A stretch of DNA of 53,148 nucleotides from Bacteroidales bacterium (GTDB taxonomy: Bacteria; Bacteroidota; Bacteroidia; Bacteroidales; VadinHA17): contig JAUVKT010000006.1 in the NCBI GenBank assembly GCA_030596125.1, forward strand, positions 1-53,148, written 5' to 3'. Of this stretch, positions 25,989 through 34,585 are shown in pieces. The notes below the pieces were generated by a model. That model was not told the origin of the DNA. It did no database searches and was given only the letters and a program-made list of their open reading frames with translations. The position numbers were made by a program, and so were the translations under genes. Numbering within the stretch: position 1 is the first letter of the stretch; each line of letters begins with the position of its first letter.

Positions 25989-26057
25989 GTTTATCTTGAT
26001 TTATCTTAAAATTCTTAAAATCTTGCCATCTCTTATTTGCACTTAACAATATGACTT

Positions 26058-26711
26058 ATGTTAAAAAAGGAGATCTATAAGAAAACTATTGAATATTTTA
26101 CAGCTAACAGGCCTGTAGCTGAAACAGAACTGGATTACAAAAATCCATTTGAACTAATAGTAGCTGTGATACTTTCGGCTCAATGTACCGACAAGAGGGT
26201 TAATTTAATCACTCCTGCGCTATTCCAAAGGTTTCCGGATGCAGAGCATATGTCAATAGCAACACAGCCTGAGATACTGGAATATATCAAATCCTGCTCC
26301 TATCCAAATAACAAAGCAAATCATTTACTTGGTATGTCATTAATGCTGACTGAAAAGTTCAACAGTATTGTTCCGTCGGATGTTGAGGAACTTCAGAAAC
26401 TACCAGGGGTTGGAAGAAAAACTGCCAATGTTATTGCATCAGTAGTTTATCAGAAACCAACTTTTGCCGTCGACACCCATGTTTTCAGGGTTGCAGCCCG
26501 TATCGGCCTCACATCAAATGCAAAAACGCCACTGGCAGCAGAGAAACAGTTAACAGGTAATTTTCCTGAGAAGCTGATCCCTCTTGCTCATCATTGGTTG
26601 ATACTTCACGGAAGGTATATTTGTAAAGCAAGAGCTCCCGATTGTGATAATTGCGGAATGACCAATTTCTGTAAATATTTTAATCGTATAATTAAAGATA
26701 AAAGTTTATAA
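26058..26711 (+). CDS. nth: Endonuclease III
   Basis: A 217-residue DNA glycosylase/AP lyase that removes oxidised pyrimidines in base-excision repair. The helix-hairpin-helix LPGVGRKTANVI (115-126) carries the catalytic Lys121, and VDTHV supplies the catalytic Asp139. A C-terminal 4Fe-4S cluster motif C-x6-C-x2-C-x5-C is formed by Cys189, Cys196, Cys199 and Cys205. It is divergent from the aromatic operon and shares its upstream region. Confidence 0.97.
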   Translation: MLKKEIYKKTIEYFTANRPVAETELDYKNPFELIVAVILSAQCTDKRVNLITPALFQRFPDAEHMSIATQPEILEYIKSCSYPNNKANHLLGMSLMLTEKFNSIVPSDVEELQKLPGVGRKTANVIASVVYQKPTFAVDTHVFRVAARIGLTSNAKTPLAAEKQLTGNFPEKLIPLAHHWLILHGRYICKARAPDCDNCGMTNFCKYFNRIIKDKSL

Positions 26712-26727
26712 CTTTTTAATGTATTTT

Positions 26728-26821
26728 TAACCTGAATAATTCATAGGCAATTTGTGAACCGGAGCGCCTGCCGGGCGAACAGGCAGGAAACGGAGCTCAC
26801 CGAAGGTAATTATTCAGGTTA
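26728..26821. repeat. 94-bp palindromic (REP/MITE-like) element
   Basis: Perfect 14-bp terminal inverted repeats (taacctgaataatt at 26728-26741 and its complement at 26808-26821) enclose a GC-richer core with an inner stem cctgcc (26767-26772)/ggcagg (26782-26787) and a gtga/tcac pair. It contains no gene and fills most of the gap between nth and the kinase gene. A 14-bp copy of one arm recurs at 36510-36523. Confidence 0.8.
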
Positions 26822-26848
26822 GATTCAATAAATAATAATAGGTAACTG

Positions 26849-29800
26849 ATGGATAAAAATCTCAATCTGGAAGAGGCAATCAGGCAAAATTCAATATTGA
26901 ACCATAAAATCCTTGGGCTTGAAAAGAAAATTAAAGAACACGAGGCAGGGGAAGATATTAAAAACAGGCTTATTGAAGTGTTCAGGTCAACCCCTCAGCT
27001 AATGGCGATCAGTAATCTTATTGATGGCACATACATCGATGTCAATAAAAATTTTCTTAAGACACTGGGATATAAAAGAGGTGAAATAATCAACAAAAAC
27101 TCCGGTGAAATTCAACTCTTTGCCGATATAGTACAGAGCGATAAATTTATCAGGAAGCTCTCAAAACTAAAGAAAGTTGAAAAATTTCCGGTAACGCTCA
27201 GAACAAAATCCGGAGAAACCAGGGATTTTCTCTTTTCTGCAGAAACAATGTTTTTCGGCGAAGAAAAGTATCTGCTTACTACATATTCTGAAGTATATGA
27301 TGATGATAAAGCATCTGTGAAGTTAAATGAAACACTCGAAAATTTAAGATACCTGTTTGCGTCACTTAGTAATTTTGTAATGATAATCTCAAGTGATACT
27401 AACGGACGAAATATTATTGAATCAATTAACCCCCTTTCAAAAGAGTTTAATGGTGTACAGGAAAATAAGATCATTTTAAAAGACCTGGGTGAGACCAATA
27501 TTGAAAACAAAAATATCTTCCTGGAGCTGATAAGTAAAATAAACCTTACCGGAATTCCTCATAAACAGACACTTGTTGCAGATGGAATTGAAGATGAAGG
27601 ATATTATTTTGGCATTAAGCTTACCTCAGGTGAAATTGCCATTTTATGGGAACCCGGAAAAAGTTATAAGCTGAAAGAGAAAGAGCTTTTGATGCAGGGA
27701 GATATTTTTGAGAGGTTTGCAGATTTACTGCCCGATATGATCTTCGAGATTAACACCAGGGGAGAATTAGTTTATGCCAACTCACAAGGGCTCAAAAAAT
27801 TCGGATATACTCAGAAAGATGTTGCAAAGGGAATTACAATCAGAACAATCTTCGGAGATGAGCATCTAAAAAAAATGTATTCGAACCTTAAAAAAATAAA
27901 AGAACCTGCTGATACGATGCATAATGAATACGAAGCTCGCAGGAAAGATGGTGCAAAAATATTTGTTCAAACTCATGTGTTCGGACTATTCGATAACAAG
28001 AATAAACTTACCGGGTTCAGGGGCGTACTGACAGACATAACAGAGAAACAAAAGATTAAGGATGAGATTGAACGGGAGAAGACACATCTGGCAGTACTTA
28101 TTGAATCGGCCCCTGAAAGTATTATACAGACCTCAACAGACGGTATTATTCTGTTTGCTAACCATGAGTTTTTAAGAGAATTCCAATTTACGAAAGAGGA
28201 GGTAATAGGTAAAAATATTGATGAACTGATAGTTCCACCAGGAATTAGGGATGAAGGAGTGGATCTGACCCTAAAAGCTTCCGGTAATGAAACGGTTTCC
28301 ATAGAAACTATACGGCAAAAGAAAAACGGTGAAAAAATATTTGTTTCACTGTTGATTAACCCAATTATTATAAATGAAAAAGTTACCGGTCTTTTTGCAA
28401 TATACCGGAACATCACTGATAAAAAACAAATCAGCGAAACACGAAACGTTATCTATAATATCTCCAATGCTGCACTTACGATAACCGAATTTACCGATAT
28501 CTATTCTATTATTAAAAATGAGATTAGTAAAATATGGGACACAAAAAACTTCTATATAGTTCTTTATGACAAAGACACCCAGACCCTTAGTCTGCCGTTT
28601 TATTCCGATGAAAAAGACAAATTTGATAAAGTTCCTATAAAAGGAACACTTACCGGTTGGCTGATTAAAAACAAAAAACCCAATCTGCTGACTGAATCTG
28701 ATATTGAAGTATTGGAAAAAAGCGGAGAGACAATCCTTGTTGGCACTCCCTGTAAAGTATGGTTAGGTGTTCCGCTTATTATTGATAATGATATAATCGG
28801 TGCAATGGTCTTACAGGATTATGAAGATAAAGATGCTTTCAACATGGAAGACCTGAGACTTCTTACTCTTATCGGGAACCAGATAGCCCTGGTAATTCAG
28901 CGCAAAAAACTGATGGCCAACCTGATAGAAGAAAAACGCAAAGCAGAAGAAGCGGTCCTTCTTAAACAGCAGTTTATGTCAACACTCAGTCATGAGATCA
29001 GGACCCCTTTAAACGAAGTAATCGGTATTACTAACCTCCTTCTGCAGGGGAAACCAAGGGATGATCAGATGGAGTTTATTAAAACATTAAGGTTCTCGGG
29101 TAATCACCTGTTAACATTGGTAAACGATGTTCTTGATTATAGCAAAATGGAATCAGGAATGATCGTCTTTGAAAAAACTCCCTTTAATATTTTCGATTTC
29201 ATAAATGATCTGAAACGATCCTACTCCTTTAAAGCTGATGATAAAAAAGTAGAATTCAGAGTTGTCCCGGATAAAAACCTTCCGATTGAGATCATAGGAG
29301 ATCCTATCAGGTTAAACCAGGTTCTTTCCAACCTGCTTTCCAATGCCTTTAAATTTACTCATAAAGGATTTGTGACATTATCAGCTAATCAGGTTTTACG
29401 TAATGCAAAATCGATTGAAATTGAGTTCTCAGTTGAAGATACAGGTATTGGCATTCCGGCTGAAAAACAAAAGATTATCTTCGATAGTTACACCCAGGCA
29501 GCCGATGACACTACCAGAAAATACGGTGGTACAGGATTGGGGTTGTCGATTTGCAAAAGACTCATTGAACTCCAGAATGGTTCCATCAAGATTGAAAGTA
29601 AACTCGGGAAGGGCTCAAGATTCTCTTTCGTTCTGAGGTATATAATCTCAGAAGAAGAGCGAATTATAAAGAAGAGAATAGATACAGATGAAGAACTTTT
29701 TGATAAACTCACAGGGAAAAAGTTATTAATAGCCGAAGATAACAAGATCAACTTTTTTGTAGCCAACAAGTTTCTTATTAAATGGGGCATTGTCGTTACT

Positions 29801-30082
29801 CATGCCGAGAATGGTGAGATTGCTCTTGAATTATTAAATAAGAACAATTATGACATAGTGCTAATGGATCTTCATATGCCTGTAATGGATGGTATTGAAG
29901 CTACGGAAATAATCAGGGCATCTGATGTTGAAAAGATAAAAAATATGCCTATTGTAGCTCTTACCGCTGCAATAATGTCGGAACACCAGGATAAAATTGA
30001 AGGCCTGAACATAAATGATTATATTCTGAAACCTTTCAAGCCAAAAGAGCTGTACGATAAGATACTTAAGCATTGCAGGTAG
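26849..30082 (+). CDS. Soluble multi-PAS/GAF hybrid histidine kinase
   Basis: A 1077-residue sensor with no membrane segment or signal peptide, so it senses a cytoplasmic cue. Approximate order: short coiled N-terminus, PAS (40-150), a second PAS-like region (165-270), PAS (288-400), PAS (413-525), GAF (535-685), HisKA (705-770) with phospho-acceptor His715 in STLSHEIRTP, HATPase (815-932) with SVEDTGIGIP and GGTGLGLSICKRL boxes, and a receiver domain (958-1074) with Asp1007 (MDLHMPVMDG) and Lys1061. Phosphate would go from His715 to Asp1007; no HPt or output regulator gene is adjacent, so the downstream partner is unknown. Confidence 0.95.
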   Translation: MDKNLNLEEAIRQNSILNHKILGLEKKIKEHEAGEDIKNRLIEVFRSTPQLMAISNLIDGTYIDVNKNFLKTLGYKRGEIINKNSGEIQLFADIVQSDKFIRKLSKLKKVEKFPVTLRTKSGETRDFLFSAETMFFGEEKYLLTTYSEVYDDDKASVKLNETLENLRYLFASLSNFVMIISSDTNGRNIIESINPLSKEFNGVQENKIILKDLGETNIENKNIFLELISKINLTGIPHKQTLVADGIEDEGYYFGIKLTSGEIAILWEPGKSYKLKEKELLMQGDIFERFADLLPDMIFEINTRGELVYANSQGLKKFGYTQKDVAKGITIRTIFGDEHLKKMYSNLKKIKEPADTMHNEYEARRKDGAKIFVQTHVFGLFDNKNKLTGFRGVLTDITEKQKIKDEIEREKTHLAVLIESAPESIIQTSTDGIILFANHEFLREFQFTKEEVIGKNIDELIVPPGIRDEGVDLTLKASGNETVSIETIRQKKNGEKIFVSLLINPIIINEKVTGLFAIYRNITDKKQISETRNVIYNISNAALTITEFTDIYSIIKNEISKIWDTKNFYIVLYDKDTQTLSLPFYSDEKDKFDKVPIKGTLTGWLIKNKKPNLLTESDIEVLEKSGETILVGTPCKVWLGVPLIIDNDIIGAMVLQDYEDKDAFNMEDLRLLTLIGNQIALVIQRKKLMANLIEEKRKAEEAVLLKQQFMSTLSHEIRTPLNEVIGITNLLLQGKPRDDQMEFIKTLRFSGNHLLTLVNDVLDYSKMESGMIVFEKTPFNIFDFINDLKRSYSFKADDKKVEFRVVPDKNLPIEIIGDPIRLNQVLSNLLSNAFKFTHKGFVTLSANQVLRNAKSIEIEFSVEDTGIGIPAEKQKIIFDSYTQAADDTTRKYGGTGLGLSICKRLIELQNGSIKIESKLGKGSRFSFVLRYIISEEERIIKKRIDTDEELFDKLTGKKLLIAEDNKINFFVANKFLIKWGIVVTHAENGEIALELLNKNNYDIVLMDLHMPVMDGIEATEIIRASDVEKIKNMPIVALTAAIMSEHQDKIEGLNINDYILKPFKPKELYDKILKHCR

Positions 30083-30087
30083 CAGGG

Positions 30088-30167
30088 GTCCGGGTACCGG
30101 ATTTCAGGTGCCGGGTACCGGGTTTCACCCCAACGATTAAACAATTACACGATTCAACGATTCAACC
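30088..30167. repeat. Short periodic repeats between kinase and TPR genes
   Basis: Two copies of a 21-bp unit (30088-30108 and 30109-30129), each divisible into three heptads (g/t-ccggg, taccgg, tttca types), are followed by four 8-bp units of the type caacgatt (30131-30162). They sit at the converging 3' ends of two genes. Confidence 0.7.
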
Positions 30168-30198
30168 TTTTTTAACTTTAGTCACTTCTTCTTCCCAC

Positions 30199-31404
30199 CT
30201 ATTTAATACAATTTCTGCTAATCTCAGCCGAAGCCTTTTTGAATCCATACTTAAGGGCCATCTTAAGATCTCTGCAACCTTCCCTGTTTCTACCCATTTT
30301 CAATAACGTAAGACCCTTAAGGTACCATATTTCACCATTGACCGGATCCAGGTCAAGGGACATTGAATAATCTGATACGGCAAATTCCCAGCTACCTGTA
30401 GCATAATAAACCCTTGCTCTTTCATTAAAACATTCGGGATTCCCGGGGTGATTTGCTATGTTGCGCGAGAAATATCTTAATGATTCCGGATAGGCCTTTA
30501 TTTCATATGAAACTTGTCCTGCAAGCTTAATAGCCTCCTCATCATCAGGAAAAATATCAAGGAAATAATCAATTGTTTCAACAGCCTTACTTCTGTCACC
30601 CATTAAACGAAGAGCTTCAGCTCTCCTGATTAATAATGATGGCTCTTCCGGGAAAGACGAAATTGCATCAATAGCAGTAACCGCTGCTGATGAAAAATTA
30701 CCTGAAGTCATTAAACAATCAATATAATCTGACCAGAGATCAATACTGTTAAATCCCTCATCAATTGATCTTTTAAAAAAGAATATAGCATCCTTTTCAT
30801 TTCCCTCAGCCATCCTTACTATGCCCTGAATGTAATACAGTCCGGGCTTATCAGAATAAACCGACCTTAACCTCTCTTCAACCTCCCTGGCCTCAGAAAG
30901 ACGTCCGTTTTCAACCAAATATTCAACTTCACTTAAACCCTTTTCAAGCTGCGTATACCAATTTTTTTTCCATAAACGCTTCCATGGGTCAGATGTCTCA
31001 ATATTATTAAAAGCCGGATCGAGAAGAATATCTCTTTCACTTTTCTTAAATGGCGATTGCAGGTGTCTCTCAAGACAGGCAACAGCCAAATCACTATTCC
31101 CTGTTACAGAATAACAGGTTGCCATGCCATAATCACCTGAAAAGGGGACAATCTGGTTTGCCCCGGCAAAATCGGACAGGGCATTTTTTACCTCCCCTGA
31201 TCCCAGGAAAGCTTCAGCACGTAATAGCAGGTAGCGATAATCACTACCTGAAGCAAGAGCTTCATTGCATATCTGAATTGCAAGACCATATTTACCATTT
31301 TCAATAGATGTCCGGGCCCTTAGAAAATCACCACCAGTATAATTCTGCGCCCTGAGCGTTACAGAAAGAGTAATTATTGCCAAAAATATGATTAACCTCT
31401 TCAT
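30199..31404 (-). CDS. Secreted tetratricopeptide-repeat protein
   Basis: A 401-residue protein from the ATG at 31402-31404. The longer frame from 31425 adds seven residues in front of the signal peptide and overlaps the upstream gene, so it was not used. The signal peptide KRLIIFLAIITLSVTLRAQ is followed by TPR helices over most of the length, e.g. IENGKYGLAIQICNEAL, YLLLRAEAFLGSGEVKNALSDF and ERARVYYATGSWEFAVSDYSMSLDLDP. It probably acts as a periplasmic or outer-membrane-associated scaffold. It lies 10 bp after the T9SS cargo gene and may help process or anchor it (inference). Confidence 0.82.
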   Translation of the reverse strand: MKRLIIFLAIITLSVTLRAQNYTGGDFLRARTSIENGKYGLAIQICNEALASGSDYRYLLLRAEAFLGSGEVKNALSDFAGANQIVPFSGDYGMATCYSVTGNSDLAVACLERHLQSPFKKSERDILLDPAFNNIETSDPWKRLWKKNWYTQLEKGLSEVEYLVENGRLSEAREVEERLRSVYSDKPGLYYIQGIVRMAEGNEKDAIFFFKRSIDEGFNSIDLWSDYIDCLMTSGNFSSAAVTAIDAISSFPEEPSLLIRRAEALRLMGDRSKAVETIDYFLDIFPDDEEAIKLAGQVSYEIKAYPESLRYFSRNIANHPGNPECFNERARVYYATGSWEFAVSDYSMSLDLDPVNGEIWYLKGLTLLKMGRNREGCRDLKMALKYGFKKASAEISRNCIK

Positions 31405-31414
31405 CCCTATTCTA

Positions 31415-34024
31415 TTAATACTCAAACTTAACCGGTGTTGCCCCTTTTTCTGTTATCACATGAATAAATCCCGATAAATGAAATAATTCAAGACCGGTAA
31501 TCCTTCTTTCATAAACATCACACTGGTAAAAATATACACCAGGTGAGACAAGTGATCCCTTATATGTTCCGTTCCACCTTAACCGTGGTTCATCAGTTTC
31601 AAATATCAATATCCCTGTACGGTTGAAAAGTTTAAAATCAACACCCTCTACCAGACCCGAGGTATTTGCCAGCAGGATATCATTTTTACCGTCACCGTTT
31701 GGTGTAAAAACATTGGGTATCTCATAAAAATTGCAGGAGTCAACACACACGATAAACGACTGATCACTCTCATTACCTTCCTGATCAAATGCAGATACCG
31801 AATAGCATCCTGCAACAACCCCTTCATGTTTGTATGTAAATATGTCTTTGTTGTTAATTGTCTCAAAAAGTACCAGGCTCTCCCCAAAATTTTCATTGAA
31901 AAAAATATTGTAACCCACAACATCCTCATAACATTCATTACTCTCAAGTGACCAGAAAAGTAAATTATAAAGGCTGTCACAGTTTGTTGAAACAGTAAGA
32001 TCGGGAACACAGGGGGGCTCATTATCGTAGGGTGTTACACAACGCTCCTGCGAAAGGTTAATAAGACCCGAAGGTAAACCGGCACTCATATATTCACCGG
32101 TGGATCGTACCAGGTAACAATACTCCTGGCCATTCACAAGGCCTGCATCGACAAACTCTATCAATGCTGTGGTTCCAATTGAATCAAATACGGAAGTAAA
32201 ATCATTCCACCTGAAAATATCATACCTGGAATTCACCCATGGAACATTTAGATCGACACCTAACAATGCTTTCCTGTCACCAGGCGACAAGGTAAGAAAT
32301 GGTGAAGATGCAATCCCCGGATCACCGATCAGGAACCTGTTGCCTGCCCCGTTATTGTATAACTCTATCCTGTAAATAAATCCATTATCTGAAGTTGCAA
32401 TAAGACTATCAACAAAAGTTGTATCATTTAAGTCACTTGTTTGTATGCTTTCAATAAATTGATAATCGCCACCAATTATGTCATCGGATCTGTATACCAG
32501 GTATTCATAGGGACCTGTAGCCCCCGGAATAGTATCAAGCTGACCGGGCTTCATCCATGATACAAATATCTTTCCGTTTACCGGATCAGTCTCAGTCACA
32601 CTGACATGGGTTATCAGAGGCACTCCGGATATCAGGGATGATATAAGCTCATTGGAAGCCTTACTCTCTGCACCTGAGGGGTATAGAGCAACAATTATAT
32701 AAGAATATTGTACTCCATTCTCAAGACCTTCACCATCGTTGGTGTCAACATAATAATTTGAAGAGGCACCTTCAACAAAATCAATTAATTCATAGCCCAG
32801 GAATTCCGGTACTCCATTTGTGCAGGTATCCGGAATAAATCCGGAAGGATTCTCCCGCCTGTAAATGTTAAACCCTGTAATAACAAAAGTGGGATAATTA
32901 TCCCAATGTAATCTTATGTACTTGCCTTCGGGAGTTACGGATGTTAACACCGGAGAAGGACCTAACACCTTAATCCTCATGTTATCAAGATCAAACAGCT
33001 CAAGTTCAGGGTTATTGTCCTCAGCCTTAAATAGTACATCATAAGGCTGGTCTCTTACACTTTCATGGCAGGTAATCCAACTGAAATGTGAAACCGACTC
33101 ACCGGGAGATGCAGATACGCTATCAAAAGATGCCAGGCAATGAGTCATGGTAAAAATACCCGATGTTGCTATAAGTGAGACTATATCACCATCTACATCT
33201 GTAGCCCTGACATTAAACTCTACAGTATCTCCTGCTTCCACACAATAGGCTCCGAGAGTATCAATAACAGGGGGATTATTATCTGTTTCATATACTTCAA
33301 GCTGCATATCCCTTACAACAGTACCGATCTTATAACCTTTTCTCCATTCGTTTATCTCCATTGCCACATTGTATTTCCCAAGCTGTGTAGGTGAATCCCA
33401 CACAAAATCTCCTGATACCGGATCGACATAGATCTCATTACTGGCAGGTGGCAATGTGTAATTTTCTATTGGGAGACCATCCTCTTTGGTACAAACTGTA
33501 AGGTTATATGAGAGGCTATCTCCATCAGGGTCAAAGGCTCCCGGGTTGTGAATGAATTTATGCCCCAGAGCTGCGTTATCATAAGGTGGATTAAGGAGGA
33601 TCGGTGTATCATTACTCCCAAGGGCAGGGTTAACCATCAGGATAGTTGAAATTGAAAATACAACATTTACCGAATTGGGAATGTTAAGTATTCCAAAATT
33701 CCGGTTCGGATCCTGAACTACAATCTTATAGATACCAGGACCGGGATAAGCATGTGTTTTGATGTAAACATTTTTCTTATAATAATTTGGGAGATAGACA
33801 GTCTGATTCGGATCACGAGGAGCAATTGACACAGAGTTATCTCCCCAATCAACTTCAAGCTGGTCCCTGTCTGCCATGCTAAGTACATATGTAAATGTCG
33901 TTATGGTAATTTCAAAAGTGTTATTTGATATCTGTTTGTATGTAATCTCCCCTGCACGATTATGTGTCGGATAAGCCCTGAGAACAGACAAAAAGAGTAC
34001 TAATATAAAAGCAAAATATCGCAT
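31415..34024 (-). CDS. Type IX secretion cargo protein with CHU_C sorting domain
   Basis: An 869-residue exported protein with signal peptide (about 1-18). The first 330 residues contain PKD/cadherin-like beta domains (FDPDGDSLSYNLTV, VEFNVRATDVDGD), followed by several fibronectin-III-like repeats (about 370-700). The last 102 residues (from 768) form the gliding-associated C-terminal domain, signature VFTPNGDGKND, with LFNRTGILIFE and WNGTYKGSLVSPGVYFY. This domain directs secretion through the type IX system (type B sorting signal) and implies that the host has that system. It is likely an adhesin or surface protein. Grouped with the DUF6702-like and TPR genes. Confidence 0.9.
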   Translation of the reverse strand: MRYFAFILVLFLSVLRAYPTHNRAGEITYKQISNNTFEITITTFTYVLSMADRDQLEVDWGDNSVSIAPRDPNQTVYLPNYYKKNVYIKTHAYPGPGIYKIVVQDPNRNFGILNIPNSVNVVFSISTILMVNPALGSNDTPILLNPPYDNAALGHKFIHNPGAFDPDGDSLSYNLTVCTKEDGLPIENYTLPPASNEIYVDPVSGDFVWDSPTQLGKYNVAMEINEWRKGYKIGTVVRDMQLEVYETDNNPPVIDTLGAYCVEAGDTVEFNVRATDVDGDIVSLIATSGIFTMTHCLASFDSVSASPGESVSHFSWITCHESVRDQPYDVLFKAEDNNPELELFDLDNMRIKVLGPSPVLTSVTPEGKYIRLHWDNYPTFVITGFNIYRRENPSGFIPDTCTNGVPEFLGYELIDFVEGASSNYYVDTNDGEGLENGVQYSYIIVALYPSGAESKASNELISSLISGVPLITHVSVTETDPVNGKIFVSWMKPGQLDTIPGATGPYEYLVYRSDDIIGGDYQFIESIQTSDLNDTTFVDSLIATSDNGFIYRIELYNNGAGNRFLIGDPGIASSPFLTLSPGDRKALLGVDLNVPWVNSRYDIFRWNDFTSVFDSIGTTALIEFVDAGLVNGQEYCYLVRSTGEYMSAGLPSGLINLSQERCVTPYDNEPPCVPDLTVSTNCDSLYNLLFWSLESNECYEDVVGYNIFFNENFGESLVLFETINNKDIFTYKHEGVVAGCYSVSAFDQEGNESDQSFIVCVDSCNFYEIPNVFTPNGDGKNDILLANTSGLVEGVDFKLFNRTGILIFETDEPRLRWNGTYKGSLVSPGVYFYQCDVYERRITGLELFHLSGFIHVITEKGATPVKFEY

Positions 34025-34042
34025 TGATTCTGATCAAATGTT

Positions 34043-34534
34043 TTAATCCGGTTTAAATCTCTTTTTGGTATCAGATAATGTATATCTCACACCCTCTTCA
34101 ATCTCCCCATTTTTATAGATAAACAGATTTACCTGATCGGGATACAATCCGGTAAGAATCTTGTTCTCTACCTCAAGGCTCTTTATTCTACTCTTCAGGG
34201 GAATACTGAACCTTAGAATGGTCTCCATATCCAGCAACTCTTTGTGAATAAGCCTTGCCTCCAGAACTTCACCATTAACAATTATTTTAATATGATCATT
34301 TACATACTTTTCATAAAAAAGATCCGGACCTGTAAATTTAAAAAAGTGATTATCTTCAATAACCCCCTCAACATCATACAACCTGAACATATCGAGGTCA
34401 AGGTCATCAGAATAGGCCCTCAGATTATATATAAATACATCTTCACTCTCATTTATTGTCAGGCTCGACATAGTAACATGGACAGGATGGATGAGCAGTG
34501 AAAATATAAATAATATTAATGGTTTAATCATCAT
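34043..34534 (-). CDS. DUF6702-like small exported protein
   Basis: A 163-residue protein with a signal peptide (IKPLILFIFSLLIHPVH). The HPVHVTMSSLTINE segment right after the signal and the overall length resemble small exported proteins of the DUF6702 type in Bacteroidota; I am not certain of the family. No catalytic motif is visible. It lies 18 bp upstream of the T9SS cargo gene and 51 bp downstream of pyk on the same strand. Confidence 0.55.
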   Translation of the reverse strand: MMIKPLILFIFSLLIHPVHVTMSSLTINESEDVFIYNLRAYSDDLDLDMFRLYDVEGVIEDNHFFKFTGPDLFYEKYVNDHIKIIVNGEVLEARLIHKELLDMETILRFSIPLKSRIKSLEVENKILTGLYPDQVNLFIYKNGEIEEGVRYTLSDTKKRFKPD

Positions 34535-34585
34535 TCTATAAATATGCTTTCTTATAACCGCAAAAATCAGACCATATAGAACGTT

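Noticed and set aside
26051-26080. Nine-codon frame starting 7 bp before the nth ATG
   Set aside because: It is very short, lacks any amino-acid bias and is not followed by a terminator, so a leader-peptide role is unsupported.
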